A stretch of 33,394 nt of DNA, taken from the NCBI GenBank assembly GCA_002763895.1, contig NSLH01000025.1:1-33394 (forward strand), in the 5' to 3' direction. The stretch is from [Chlorobium] sp. 445. GTDB taxonomy: Bacteria > Bacteroidota > Chlorobiia > Chlorobiales > Thermochlorobacteraceae. Below, piece after piece: positions 18,213-26,937 of this stretch. A program made the position numbers and the translations under genes. The notes beneath the pieces were generated by a model. It saw nothing but the letters and a program-made list of their open reading frames with translations, searched no databases and was not told the DNA's origin. The first letter of the stretch is position 1. The number at the start of each line of letters is the position of its first letter.

Positions 18213-18288
18213 GCCTATTGAGCATGTCAAGCGCCGTAAAGTTTTTCTTCAGAGACATTCATCAAGAACAATCCTCCGCTCTCTTGTC

Positions 18289-18318
18289 TTGACAAAGCTG
18301 TTACCCCGTGTGTGTAAC
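18289..18318 (+). promoter_or_regulatory. Possible sigma70-like promoter in the 238-base gap before the TonB-family gene
   Basis: The gap 18213-18450 contains no gene I can support. TTGACA at 18289-18294 is a perfect -35 hexamer, followed after 18 bases by TGTAAC (18313-18318, four of six -10 matches). Transcription from here would give a leader of about 125 bases before the tonB-like start, which carries AAAAGGAG at 18436-18443. Confidence 0.35.
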
Positions 18319-18450
18319 TCTGTCGTCTTTTTTTCGCTCTTCATAAAATCTTTCGCGTCGTGTAAGAAAATTTGCAGGAGTTTTCTTACGTTTGTGCAGT
18401 TAAACTGTTGCGGTATGCAACTGCCCGAAGTAGTAAAAAGGAGAGTAATT

Positions 18451-19395
18451 ATGTCAGAAGTATTGAAAAAAGAGCAGACCTCTCTGCATCGCGTGGCGAT
18501 TTCAGAGCCTGAACCAACACGCCACCCAGACTCTAAGCCACCAGCCTCAAGCGGATTTATTCGCCTCGAGTATTTAGATACTGAAAATTTGCGCCATGTT
18601 TATTATGGCGGACTCATTCTGCGCAAGTATACGCACATTTACTTAGCGCGTGGCGTAATGATTGCAACGTCGTTTGCGTTGCTTATGATTTTTAGTTATG
18701 TCAGCTGGAAGTTCATCAAAGCTCATCTGGAAGGCGATGATGAAGATACTGCAGTTGTTAATGTTACTCGTACGGTGAGTATTGTGGATTTACCGCCGCC
18801 ACCGCCAATGGATGAAAAAGCGCCGCCGCCGCCGCCACCTGCAGCTATCAAGCCACCAGAGTCACCTGACATTGGCGAAATCAAGCGTGTTAAAGATGAA
18901 GAAGCACCTCCGACACGCACGATTGCAACACAAGAAAAACTTAAAGAAATGATTGAAAAAGGTGCGGTTACCGGCGATGATACCACAGGTCTTGCCGATG
19001 CGCATCGTTATACTGCAAGTGCATTAGGTCGCGGCGAAAACTTATCGTTAGCTGAACGCGACGACAAAGAGGAACCTGACCCCGATGTCTTCGTAGCTCT
19101 CGAAAAAGAGCCGCATTTTGTCAATCAAGTTAAGCCTGTTTATCCTGAAATTGCACGCAAGGCTGGGCTTGAGGGTCGTGTTGTGGTACGCGTCTTGATT
19201 GATAAAGATGGTAAGCCAAAGAAGGTGCAAGTCCTCAAAAGTTCAGGCATTGAGTCATTTGAAGAAGCTGCTGTCGAAGCCGTGATGCAGTCTTCCTATT
19301 CACCAGCCATTCAGAACGGTAAACCTGTCAAATGCTGGATGACAATTCCAATTAAGTTTTCGCTTAATTCGCCTTCTGCTCCTAATTCGCCCTAA
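18451..19395 (+). CDS. tonB: TonB-family energy transducer
   Basis: A 314-residue inner-membrane protein that would transmit proton-motive force to TonB-dependent outer-membrane receptors. Residues 1-65 are cytoplasmic, 67-88 form one membrane helix (MIATSFALLMIFSYVSW), and residues about 110-140 are proline-rich (LPPPPPMDEKAPPPPPP), spanning the periplasm. The C-terminal TonB domain (about 225-305) has VKPVYPEIARKAGLEGRVVV, LIDKDGKPKKVQVLKSSG and YSPAIQNGKPVKCWMTIPIKF. I place the start at 18451, right after AAAAGGAG, one of the few good Shine-Dalgarno sites here; the open frame extends upstream without conserved content. The cytoplasmic leader is long for TonB, as in several Bacteroidota/Chlorobi homologues. 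ExbB/ExbD are not in the window. Confidence 0.9.
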   Translation: MSEVLKKEQTSLHRVAISEPEPTRHPDSKPPASSGFIRLEYLDTENLRHVYYGGLILRKYTHIYLARGVMIATSFALLMIFSYVSWKFIKAHLEGDDEDTAVVNVTRTVSIVDLPPPPPMDEKAPPPPPPAAIKPPESPDIGEIKRVKDEEAPPTRTIATQEKLKEMIEKGAVTGDDTTGLADAHRYTASALGRGENLSLAERDDKEEPDPDVFVALEKEPHFVNQVKPVYPEIARKAGLEGRVVVRVLIDKDGKPKKVQVLKSSGIESFEEAAVEAVMQSSYSPAIQNGKPVKCWMTIPIKFSLNSPSAPNSP

Positions 19396-19464
19396 ATTAA
19401 GGTGTTAGGGCTTTAGTGCAAGATGCGTTCAGTGTGATAGACGACAATGAGTATCGAGAGTTTA

Positions 19465-20556
19465 TTAGTTAGGCATCTCGGGCTCAGCATTCACATTTGG
19501 GTCGATGTTCTGCTTAATCCAATCGGCAATTGCGCCTGCAGATTTCCAAATCACATTGATGTGGTTTGCATCTTTAACCACGAACAATTCTTTTTGCTCG
19601 GCATTTGTTAAGCGCCGCAGTGATGTATCGGCATCACAGACACGTACGAGTTCATCGCGTTCGCCAACGACCAGCAGCGTTGGACATCTCACCAATTGGT
19701 ATGCACGTGCAAGGTCTGTCGGAAATGATGCGAAGAGAAACTGTATGGTGTATTTCGTTGTCAGCAATGTATCTCGCACAGCAATTGCGACTAACTCATC
19801 TTCGGGCAAGATGAGTTTTATAGGATAGGTCTTGACATTGAGCAGCGAGGCTGGAAACGCTGCTGCCATTTTCCATCCGTCAAGTGTTGCAAACGCGCCT
19901 CTGCGCAAAAATTTTCGTCGCTTTGCTTGCTCGAGACTATCGCAACGCGGATTGCCTAAAAAGCCTCCAGCCATCAAAATCAGTCCATCTGGGGCTTTGT
20001 AGAGATTTTTCCGTTCGCTGAACTCGGTGATGAACCGCAGCGATAGCCCTGCACCGAGACTGTGACCGCCAAGAATAATTTTTTTGTTTGGAAAGTCGCG
20101 CCGCAGTGTATTTAAGAACAGCCGTACATCGCGTACCAGTGCATCAAGCGAAGGGACATCGCCACGTGCACCACCTGAGCGTCCATGACCACGTAAATCC
20201 AGCAACGCAGTTGCAATGCCTCGTGCTGCCAAAGAATCACCAAGCGGTAAGTATAATGCAGACTGTGCGGCAATCCCATGAATAAACGCTACCACCATGC
20301 TGGGTTCTTCTTTTGGCAAAACCACACGATAGGCTATCGGCGTGAGGTCAAATGACTGAAATTGCCTTGTGCTACCATTTGCTTCAGTAATCAGGCGCTC
20401 ATAGACGGCACGATCGTCCGGTGCAATCTCAAAGACAGATGTCTGCAGCGCTGGTGCTGATGCGCAGCCATATAAACTCCAGAACGATAGCAGCAGCGCA
20501 GCACGCGTGATATGACGACACCGTGCCAAGTTAGTCGGCGCAGGATAGATGCACAT
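19465..20556 (-). CDS. Alpha/beta-hydrolase lipoprotein (monoacylglycerol-lipase-like)
   Basis: A 363-residue probable lipoprotein: a hydrophobic leader ends in LSFWSLYGC with Cys31 as the likely lipidation site. The hydrolase fold has oxyanion/first-strand segment VVAFIHGIAAQS, LLDLRGHGRSGG, nucleophile elbow GGHSLGAGLS (Ser in GHSLG), acid residue in VVGERDELV and catalytic His in DANHINV. This pattern matches the serine-aminopeptidase S33/monoglyceride-lipase family, so it probably cleaves an ester from a small lipid at the cell envelope. The exact substrate is unknown. Its start overlaps the 3' end of the rluD-like gene by 26 bases, which implies cotranscription. A shorter start is possible but would lose the lipoprotein signal. 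Confidence 0.8.
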   Translation of the reverse strand: MCIYPAPTNLARCRHITRAALLLSFWSLYGCASAPALQTSVFEIAPDDRAVYERLITEANGSTRQFQSFDLTPIAYRVVLPKEEPSMVVAFIHGIAAQSALYLPLGDSLAARGIATALLDLRGHGRSGGARGDVPSLDALVRDVRLFLNTLRRDFPNKKIILGGHSLGAGLSLRFITEFSERKNLYKAPDGLILMAGGFLGNPRCDSLEQAKRRKFLRRGAFATLDGWKMAAAFPASLLNVKTYPIKLILPEDELVAIAVRDTLLTTKYTIQFLFASFPTDLARAYQLVRCPTLLVVGERDELVRVCDADTSLRRLTNAEQKELFVVKDANHINVIWKSAGAIADWIKQNIDPNVNAEPEMPN

Positions 20557-21610
20557 GTTTGATTTTTTCTAATGCTTTTGCCATATCAGCTGGCATTGGG
20601 GCAGTGAAAGAAACCTTTTCTTTGTGTTTTGGATGCTCGAAAGCTAGATAGGCGGCATGCAAGGCTTGACGAGGCAAGACTTCAAATAAGTTTTTTACAA
20701 ACGCTTCACTTCGGGCAAAAGGCAAGGCACGCACGCTTGCACCGCCGTATGTGGCATCGGAGAGAATCGGATGCCCAAGATGCTGCAGATGCACGCGGAT
20801 TTGATGCGTACGCCCTGTGTGCAACGTCAGTGAAAGCAGTGAAAAAAAGGCATAGTCCTCGACAACTTCATACTCAGTGATTGCTGGTTTTCCTTCTGCC
20901 GTTTCACTTTCGTTGTACGGGTAAGCTGCCATGATTTTTCTATCGCGCTTGCTGCGCCCGATGTTTGTTTTGATCACTCCTCTTTGCAGCTTGGGTACGC
21001 CCCAAACAATGGCTTGATAGCGCTTTTCGGTGGTGCGTGCTGCAAACTGCTTTGCTAGTGCATAGTGCGTTTCATCATCTTTTGCAACCACAATAAGCCC
21101 TGAGGTGTCTTTATCCAAACGATGCACAATGCCCGGGCGTAGGTCATCTTGATGGCGTGATGACAGCCGTGCAGTGTGGTAGAGCACTGCATTTGCCAAT
21201 GTGCCTGTCCAATTTCCAAACGCAGGGTGCACCACCATTCCTGCAGGCTTGTTGATGACCATCAACCATTCATCTTCAAAGACAATGTCGAGCGGAATGT
21301 TTTCGGGCTTCATTTCAGGTGCTGGCGGGTGCGTGAAGATCACCTCAATATGGTCGTTGGGCACAACCCTGTAATTAGCTTTTGTAGGTTGCCCATTGAC
21401 CAGCACGCGCCCTTCTTCAATGGCAGCTTGCACACGACTTCGCGTGGCATTCTCAATTTGGCGTGTCAAGAATTTATCAATCCGCTCTCGCCCTTGTTTG
21501 GCGGACAGACGTATCTCAATGCGCTTTGGCGCTAGGGCTTCCAGACTTTCTTCATCATCTAAAAACGGCTCAAACTCTGTGCCTGCTGCGTTTCCCATTT
21601 CATCTTTCAT
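20531..21610 (-). CDS. rluD: RluA/RluD-family pseudouridine synthase
   Basis: A 359-residue RNA-modifying enzyme. Residues about 35-95 form an S4 RNA-binding domain (RERIDKFLTRQIENATRSRVQAAI... in short, helix-loop-helix with VLVNG). The catalytic domain has VINKPAGMVVHP and the signature GIVHRLDKDTSG with catalytic Asp166, then RYQAIVWG and the late motif LHTGRTHQIRVHLQHLGHPILSD. Family members isomerise uridines in 23S rRNA; RluD (positions 1911/1915/1917) is the closest by domain order, but target uridines cannot be read from sequence. The first 30 residues are acidic and variable. It overlaps the downstream lipase-like gene and follows kamA on the same strand. Confidence 0.92.
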   Translation of the reverse strand: MKDEMGNAAGTEFEPFLDDEESLEALAPKRIEIRLSAKQGRERIDKFLTRQIENATRSRVQAAIEEGRVLVNGQPTKANYRVVPNDHIEVIFTHPPAPEMKPENIPLDIVFEDEWLMVINKPAGMVVHPAFGNWTGTLANAVLYHTARLSSRHQDDLRPGIVHRLDKDTSGLIVVAKDDETHYALAKQFAARTTEKRYQAIVWGVPKLQRGVIKTNIGRSKRDRKIMAAYPYNESETAEGKPAITEYEVVEDYAFFSLLSLTLHTGRTHQIRVHLQHLGHPILSDATYGGASVRALPFARSEAFVKNLFEVLPRQALHAAYLAFEHPKHKEKVSFTAPMPADMAKALEKIKHVHLSCAD

Positions 21611-21792
21611 TTCATCATTTTTTGAGCGCCTAAATTATCAAATCGCATGCAGTTTCACACCTCTGTTTTGCCCGTTTTTTACTTGTGCTACAAAAAGACA
21701 AACCGTAGAGCGCTTGAAGCATCTTTACTTTTTTGCGATGACTTGGCGTTCTTTACGGTCTATGCTTTTTGCGGTGTTGCAGCGCTTAATTC

Positions 21793-23184
21793 TCAGAAAT
21801 AATCTTGAATTTCCATGCCCAAATTAAAGCCATTTGCCTGACTATGCCGATTTGCTTGACTGTGTTCGTTTAGTGGATGTGAGTTTGCGTGAGTGTTTGG
21901 GTGCCCATTCTGACTTGCTATCTCGAGTGGATAGGGCAACGCAAGATCGTCTTGCACTTGGGGATAGATATACGTTTCGCCTTTGTAGTTCTTCATCACC
22001 ACTTCTTTATCATCCATTTTTTGGATGTAGTGCGGCAGCAGCGGGATTTTGCCGCCGCCACCGGGCGAATCAATCACGAAGTGCGGTACGCCCAGTCCTG
22101 AAATATGCCCGCGTAAGGCTTGAATGATCTCTAGCCCTTTTTCGACCTTGGTTCGGAAATGTTCTGTGCCGCGCACGATATCGGCTTGGTAAATGTAGTA
22201 TGGGCGCACACGCATTTTGAGTAGCCCTTTCATCAAGGCTTTCATGGTTTCGGGGTCGTCATTGACGCCTTTGAGCAGCACACATTGATTCCCGACGGGG
22301 ACGCCTGCATTAACAAGTCTTTCGCACGCTAGTTTAGCTTCTGGTGTGAGCTCGCGCGGATGATTAAAGTGCGTATTGACATAAATAGGGTGATACTTCT
22401 TGATGATGTTCACCAATTTTTTGGTAATACGCTGCGGTAAGACACAAGGGATTTTCGTGCCGATGCGAATAATCTCGACATGTGGAATTTCCCTAAGTGA
22501 TTTGAGAATAAACTCAATGCGGCGGTCGGAGAGTGTGAGTGGGTCGCCGCCTGAGAGCACAATGTCGCGAATTTCTTTATGCTCTCTGATGTAGTCCATT
22601 CCAGCTTGAAGGTATTTGAGACTAATTTTTGAAGCATCTGAGACCTTGCGTTTGCGCGTGCAGAATCGACAATAGATTGCGCATTCGTGAGCCACAAGGA
22701 ACAGCACGCGGTCAGGATAGCGATGCGTGATGCTTGGGACAGGCGAATCTCGCTCTTCATTGAGCGGATCGTCTACGCAGCAGCCTTTGATAAGCTCATT
22801 TTTGCTGGGTACAACCTGCTTGTATATCGGGTCGTCCTTTTCTTGGATGAGCGACGCATAATACGGATTGATACGAATATTGAACTCTTGCTCAAGCTGT
22901 TTCATTGTCTCTAAGTCTTCGCCCCAAATGCGATGCACTTCTTCGGGTGTCTCAATACTATTGCCAAGCAAGGTTTTCCAAACTGTATCCTCATCGTTTT
23001 CTTTGGCTAGTTTAAGCTCAGCGTTTGGATGTGCTAGTTCTTGTTCATGAAGCTGTTTTGTTAATCGTGGTTTTGTTTGCAGCGCGATCTTGACTTCTTC
23101 TGCAATGGTTTGTGCTCCTGCTGCTAGACTCTGCCGTGTCGACATAAAGATGTGTGGTTTGGGTTTTAGAATTTTTTCACACAT
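21793..23184 (-). CDS. kamA: Lysine 2,3-aminomutase with a His/Asn/Gln-rich C-terminal tail
   Basis: A 463-residue radical-SAM, PLP-dependent enzyme converting L-lysine to L-beta-lysine. The [4Fe-4S]/SAM motif is Cys168-x3-Cys172-x2-Cys175 (CAIYCRFC). The PLP lysine is Lys379 in SPGGGGKIP. Asp309 (GVNDD) and Asp335 (QADIVRGTEHF) match the two aspartates that bind the lysine substrate, so true lysine aminomutase activity is likely rather than EpmB-type activity. Residues about 424-455 form a tail of His, Asn, Ser and Gln with a six-residue repeat (HSQANR, HSQANG), not typical of the family. The N-terminal start could instead be Met14. Beta-lysine acetyltransferase (ablB), the usual partner for making the osmolyte acetyl-beta-lysine, is not adjacent. 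Confidence 0.92.
   Translation of the reverse strand: MCEKILKPKPHIFMSTRQSLAAGAQTIAEEVKIALQTKPRLTKQLHEQELAHPNAELKLAKENDEDTVWKTLLGNSIETPEEVHRIWGEDLETMKQLEQEFNIRINPYYASLIQEKDDPIYKQVVPSKNELIKGCCVDDPLNEERDSPVPSITHRYPDRVLFLVAHECAIYCRFCTRKRKVSDASKISLKYLQAGMDYIREHKEIRDIVLSGGDPLTLSDRRIEFILKSLREIPHVEIIRIGTKIPCVLPQRITKKLVNIIKKYHPIYVNTHFNHPRELTPEAKLACERLVNAGVPVGNQCVLLKGVNDDPETMKALMKGLLKMRVRPYYIYQADIVRGTEHFRTKVEKGLEIIQALRGHISGLGVPHFVIDSPGGGGKIPLLPHYIQKMDDKEVVMKNYKGETYIYPQVQDDLALPYPLEIASQNGHPNTHANSHPLNEHSQANRHSQANGFNLGMEIQDYF
21832..21867. repeat. Two 18-base imperfect tandem units inside kamA (His/Gln/Asn tail)
   Basis: Units 21832-21849 and 21850-21867 share 13 of 18 bases and encode the repeated hexapeptide HSQAN(R/G) on the minus strand. 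Related but weaker copies continue into the adjacent HANSHPLNE coding sequence, suggesting growth of the tail by slippage. Confidence 0.6.
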
Positions 23185-23371
23185 CGTTAAGTCAACTTCA
23201 ATGCCAGTTTTTCATTGATGCTTGATGATATGGCCGTCTCTTGAGGCAAGTAAAATCAAGGGTCTACAGGCGGTTATTTTCTACATAAAAATTTGCGCTT
23301 CTACTTTCTCACATTGAGAAGATTTCTAAGAGGGGGCACAACAAAGCTCTTTCACTTTGAAAGATGTTGCG

Positions 23372-23818
23372 TCATTTTACTTGTGCTTGCGCTAAGTTTT
23401 GCTTGTTTGCATGCTCAAGTAGCCAAAGGTAGCGGTCTTCTTTTTTGGTCATAATCTCTCGCTGCGCATCGGTTTCATCGTCATACCCAATCAGATGCAG
23501 CGTAGAATGAATCGTTACACGCAGCAGTTCAGTAACAAAGCTTTGCTTGTAGCGACAGGCATTTCGGCGCACGGTATCGAGTGAGATGTAGAACTCACCT
23601 TCAATGGTTTTACCGCTGTTAAGTCGAAAGGAAATGGTGTCAGTAGCGTAGTCATGCTGCAAGTAAGTCTGGTTTATCTTTTTGATAAGTTTATCACCGC
23701 AATAGACCGCCGAAATCCTTTCTGCGCGGTGCTTTTCATAGCGCAGCACAAGTTCAATTGCATGAGCTAGTCTTTTTTTGGGAAGCGGTTGGCGTGTCGT
23801 ATTGCTGAGGATAATCAC
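23372..23818 (-). CDS. ybeY: Endoribonuclease YbeY (rRNA maturation factor)
   Basis: A 148-residue single-strand endoribonuclease of the UPF0054 family, acting in 16S rRNA 3' maturation and ribosome quality control. The core motif is HSTLHLIGYDDETD: the canonical third ligand of HGxLHLxGYDH is Asp here, as I recall for Bacteroidota-type YbeY. Upstream LQHDYATDTISF (cf. YRxKDxPTDVLSF) and GEFYISLDTVRRNA are the other conserved blocks. The start is GTG at 23818, only 14 bases after the stop of the upstream gene, with no ATG near; AAGAGCAGG just upstream can serve as ribosome binding site. Tight spacing implies cotranscription with the unknown 147-residue gene. Confidence 0.9.
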   Translation of the reverse strand: MIILSNTTRQPLPKKRLAHAIELVLRYEKHRAERISAVYCGDKLIKKINQTYLQHDYATDTISFRLNSGKTIEGEFYISLDTVRRNACRYKQSFVTELLRVTIHSTLHLIGYDDETDAQREIMTKKEDRYLWLLEHANKQNLAQAQVK

Positions 23819-23832
23819 CTGCTCTTTTGCTG

Positions 23833-24276
23833 TTATTTGATTTCTGCCAGTTTATGTTCAGTAAGTGCCAGTTGCATAGCGCAGCCAATCACTTCACCAG
23901 AGAGCTTAAAGGGATCTTTGGAGAGCAGTGATTTATTAACATTAGCATAGAATGTGATACCAGCATCTTTGCCAATGACGAAGCCTGAGATTTTACTACC
24001 GTTCTCTGCAAACAAAATGACTTCTCCTAATTCTTCGCTGACGATGTAGTCTGTGCAGAAATGCAATTGCAACAGCCCAAGCGGTGTGAAGGCTTGCACT
24101 AAATTGCCAACCTCATCCCCGATTTCCAGTTCAGGATAAATTTCCAAAGACACCTTGCGCCTGCTGATAAGGTCTTCAATCTCTATGCGGGCGTGGTTGT
24201 GCTCTACAATTGGCTCTTTGGCATCCAACGCTTTGGCGATTTTCTTATAGTCTTTCTTGTTAAACTTGTAGCTCAT
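23833..24276 (-). CDS. Hypothetical protein, 147 residues, cytoplasmic
   Basis: I do not recognise a family. The protein has no signal peptide or membrane segment. It opens with a basic helix (MSYKFNKKDYKKIAKALD), continues with alternating strands (ARIEIEDLISRRKVSLEIYPEL, GEVILFAENGSKISGFVIGK) and ends with a helical segment containing CAMQLALTEHKLAEI. I start at Met 24276 because GAGGAA lies seven bases before it; an ATG five codons upstream lacks such a site. It is 14 bases upstream of ybeY on the same strand, so a link with RNA or translation is possible by position only. Confidence 0.75.
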   Translation of the reverse strand: MSYKFNKKDYKKIAKALDAKEPIVEHNHARIEIEDLISRRKVSLEIYPELEIGDEVGNLVQAFTPLGLLQLHFCTDYIVSEELGEVILFAENGSKISGFVIGKDAGITFYANVNKSLLSKDPFKLSGEVIGCAMQLALTEHKLAEIK

Positions 24277-24336
24277 TGTCGTGTTCCTCACAGTTTAGAT
24301 GAATGCAAGTTTGACTGATGGCTAATGGACATACAG

Positions 24337-24834
24337 CTAAAATGGTGATGGTGTTACACTGCCGAGCGCTATCACGATACCAGCAATTGCAGCAGCAATA
24401 AACGCTACAATGCCAGCATTACGCGCTGTGAGCCATGGCTCCATTTCAGAGTGCATGGTCGCACTGGTATCTTTTTGCACTGGGGCTATCGATAGTGCCT
24501 CGTGAGCACTTATTTCTTCTTCTGGCACAGGCTTCAGGCTGCCTCCGACCTGTCTTTTAGTCTCAGCTTCTCCTGCCGCCGCCGCATCTGATTCAGGTGT
24601 CTGTGCCACTGCCGTGTCTTTTTGTAAGGTCTGGCTTTTTGCAAATTCAGCGCACTCTTTTTCTTTTTGCTCAAGATATTTGCGCTCTGCCATATTCAAA
24701 CTTACTTGCGGTATTTTTTTTAACTTAAGCAAAAGTGAATCCTTACACGGGTTTTGCTTCTCAGTTGGCTGTGTATAAGCCAGCAGTGGCACGGCAAGAC
24801 ACAGCACGGTGAAGTACAAGAATTTGAATGGCAT
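24337..24834 (-). CDS. Hypothetical exported protein with C-terminal membrane helix
   Basis: A 165-residue protein of unknown family. The N-terminus is a signal peptide (FLYFTVLCLAVPLLAYTQ). The middle is charged and low in complexity (KLKKIPQVSLNMAERKYLEQ, Ala/Glu/Thr-rich stretch), with two cysteines at Cys30 and Cys61. A hydrophobic helix closes the protein (AGIVAFIAAAIAGIVIALGS). This topology suggests a periplasmic segment anchored at its C-terminus. The gene starts 90 bases from the divergent heptosyltransferase-like gene and ends 60 bases before the unknown cytoplasmic gene. No function can be proposed. Confidence 0.7.
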   Translation of the reverse strand: MPFKFLYFTVLCLAVPLLAYTQPTEKQNPCKDSLLLKLKKIPQVSLNMAERKYLEQKEKECAEFAKSQTLQKDTAVAQTPESDAAAAGEAETKRQVGGSLKPVPEEEISAHEALSIAPVQKDTSATMHSEMEPWLTARNAGIVAFIAAAIAGIVIALGSVTPSPF

Positions 24835-24924
24835 AGTTATGCGTTCAGTTCGGCTGAATATACCAAAAGCATACGGATTGCAAAGGCAATTGCAGAGACT
24901 TCCCTATTCTTCTTAAACTTGTTT

Positions 24925-26091
24925 ATGCAACGACTCTACAATTTTATTGCTTCAACTGGCAGTCTCTTGGCGCCACGTCGCCCAGAGATGCTACGTCCAG
25001 ATTTTTTATCATCGCGCATCGCCTCAGGAGAGATAAAGAAAGTTCTCATCATTGCTCTTCAACAGTTGGGCGATAATATGGTCTTCACACCTGCACTTAA
25101 AGTCATTGTTGAGCATCTTGGACATTTGCAACTTGATATGCTGGTCAATTCCGTTGGCTACGAAGTCTATAAAAACATTCCGCAGATTCAGCGCTTCTAC
25201 ATTGATAAAACTTGGTATTGGGGCAAAGGCGAGCGCAAACTGCTGCCACTTTTTAAGTTGCTTTTAGAAATTCGCCAGCAAAGATATGATTTAGCCATCT
25301 TAGATGCGACATGCGCCGCACTCAAATATCCTACAATCGCCTACCTTACACGCGCCCGATACCGCTTAGGGATTGATCAAAATCGGCGTGGGTTCTTTAA
25401 TAACATTCCTGTTCCTTACCGCCAGAACCTCAACCTTGTTGAGCGCAATCTTTCTCTTCTGCCATTTCTGGGCTTACATGTTACGTCTCGGCGTCTCTGG
25501 CTACCGACTTCAGAACAAGATAAGCGCGACGCTCTGCAGCTTATGCAGTCCATCAAACAAGATGATTCTGAAAAAATTGTTGTCATTCATCAAGGCAGCA
25601 ATTGGTCATCGAAGCAGTGGTTTACGGAGCGTTGGATAGAGCTTAGCAAGCGCCTTTTGATGCACCCTTCACTCAAACTTGTCTTTACAGGTGCAGAGCG
25701 TGAGCGTGAGCAAGTGGAACCGATTCTCAAAGGGCTTGCCTTTTCGGGACGTGTCTTCTCGCTGATTGGCAAAACGACCATTCATCAACTTAAGGAGTTT
25801 ATTGAGCTTTCCAATCTTTTTATCACATTAGATACAGGTCCGATGCACATCGGCAATTGTACAGAGACGCCCATGCTGGTCTTGATGAGTGCAGTCGACC
25901 GCGAAAATTTTTGGATTCAACCCTCCGTACGTGTTCGGGTTCTGCGTAAAGACGTTGCTTGCAAGTATTGCTTGTCAGAGGTTTGCCCACTGGGCACGAA
26001 AGAATGTATGTCACTTATCACGGTTGATGAAGTTGCGCAAGTCGCTTCAGAATTCTTGAGCCAGTCGACTCACCTGTCAGTAACTTCCTAA
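24925..26091 (+). CDS. Glycosyltransferase family 9 (heptosyltransferase-like)
   Basis: A 388-residue GT-B enzyme of the type that adds heptose to the lipopolysaccharide inner core at the cytoplasmic face. Visible features are the N-terminal VLIIALQQLGDNMVFTPALKV (cf. heptosyltransferase RxxxxGDxxxxTP), YDLAILDAT, the donor-site strand IVVIHQGSNWSSKQW, LVFTGAE and the hallmark LDTGPMHIGN. A C-terminal cysteine cluster (CKYCLSEVCPLGTKEC) is common in this family. I start at the ATG at 24925 (MQRLYNFIASTGSLL); the open frame reaches upstream to 24754 but that part overlaps the divergent gene. The nucleotide-sugar donor cannot be read, so ADP-heptose is an assumption. Confidence 0.85.
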   Translation: MQRLYNFIASTGSLLAPRRPEMLRPDFLSSRIASGEIKKVLIIALQQLGDNMVFTPALKVIVEHLGHLQLDMLVNSVGYEVYKNIPQIQRFYIDKTWYWGKGERKLLPLFKLLLEIRQQRYDLAILDATCAALKYPTIAYLTRARYRLGIDQNRRGFFNNIPVPYRQNLNLVERNLSLLPFLGLHVTSRRLWLPTSEQDKRDALQLMQSIKQDDSEKIVVIHQGSNWSSKQWFTERWIELSKRLLMHPSLKLVFTGAEREREQVEPILKGLAFSGRVFSLIGKTTIHQLKEFIELSNLFITLDTGPMHIGNCTETPMLVLMSAVDRENFWIQPSVRVRVLRKDVACKYCLSEVCPLGTKECMSLITVDEVAQVASEFLSQSTHLSVTS

Positions 26092-26262
26092 ATGTGCGAC
26101 CTTGCTTTCGTGTTCGTTTCTATTAGCCGTTCATCCTTAGATAGCAAGTTATCCTGTATCACATGGCAATTTTTATGTTCTCACTTCTCACGATGCATTT
26201 TCACGGTGCTATGCTCTGTTTAGCGTGACAGTCTTTTACCTTAATCTATCATATCACTTGAG

Positions 26263-26862
26263 ATGAGAATTGAAGGGCATCGGCTCTATATTCGCCCAGT
26301 CGAATTGCGCGATGCTGCGCCGCTCGCCGAAGCTATCAATCAATCGCTTGATACCCTGCGTCCGTGGATGCCTTGGGCACAACACAAAGTGAGCCTTGCA
26401 GGTGAGCAGCGCTTCATTGAACTGGCAACACAGGAGATGCGCGAAAACAAATCACTGACTTTTTGCACGTTTCTGCGTGAGAATGATGAACTGATTGGTG
26501 CCGTCAGTACCCACCCTATTGACTGGGCGAACTTCAAAACTGCAATCGGCTATTGGATTGCTAGCGCGCATCAGGGAAAAGGCTATGCTACTGAATCTGC
26601 GCTCCTACTCTTGGAATACCTCTTTACGGATATGAATCTCTATCGAGTCTCTGCTGCTGCTGCACCAGATAACCATGCCAGTTTGCGTGTGATAGAAAAG
26701 TTAGGCTTTGAATTTGAAGGACTGCAGCGCGGCGCGCATCTTGTCGGTAGTCGCTGGCAAAACCTCAAAGAATTTGCAATCCTTCAGCCTGAGTACAAGC
26801 TGCGCCGAAACTCACTCTATCAACGCTTCCTTGCTGGCAAGCCACCGAAGGTCAAGTACTAA
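26263..26862 (+). CDS. GNAT-family N-acetyltransferase (RimJ/RimL type)
   Basis: A 199-residue acetyl-CoA-dependent acetyltransferase. The order is typical of RimJ/RimL: N-terminal RLYIRPVELRDAAPLAEAI, LIGAVSTHPID, the motif A pantetheine loop GYWIASAHQGKGYATESALLL (Q-G-K-G-x-A), then NLYRVSAAAAPDNHASLRVIEKLGFEFEG. RimJ/RimL members acetylate ribosomal-protein N-termini or small molecules; the acceptor here is unknown. It stands alone with a 171-base gap upstream in which I see no gene, and it converges with the M16 peptidase partner. It does not resemble the beta-lysine acetyltransferase AblB closely enough to be the KamA partner. Confidence 0.88.
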   Translation: MRIEGHRLYIRPVELRDAAPLAEAINQSLDTLRPWMPWAQHKVSLAGEQRFIELATQEMRENKSLTFCTFLRENDELIGAVSTHPIDWANFKTAIGYWIASAHQGKGYATESALLLLEYLFTDMNLYRVSAAAAPDNHASLRVIEKLGFEFEGLQRGAHLVGSRWQNLKEFAILQPEYKLRRNSLYQRFLAGKPPKVKY

Positions 26863-26937
26863 CTCTGAAGACTGAGTCAGTTACTTTCCACACTTGATGG
26901 CACAACATGATGTTCTTCTCTCTGAAGAAGTCAAGAC

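Noticed and set aside
18160-18450. Long upstream extension of the TonB-family protein, overlapping queC
   Set aside because: A good AAAAGGAG site precedes the ATG at 18451, and the upstream part is Cys/Phe/Leu-rich without family features.
18790-18842. CCG/CCA-rich stretch as a DNA repeat element
   Set aside because: It simply encodes the proline-rich periplasmic linker of the TonB protein.
26263-26862. GNAT gene as the AblB beta-lysine acetyltransferase partner of kamA
   Set aside because: Its motifs fit RimJ/RimL, it is on the opposite strand and is several genes away.
26871-26881. Palindrome ACTGAGTCAGT between the GNAT and M16 genes as a terminator or operator
   Set aside because: Too short, no T run follows, and it lies between convergent genes without other support.
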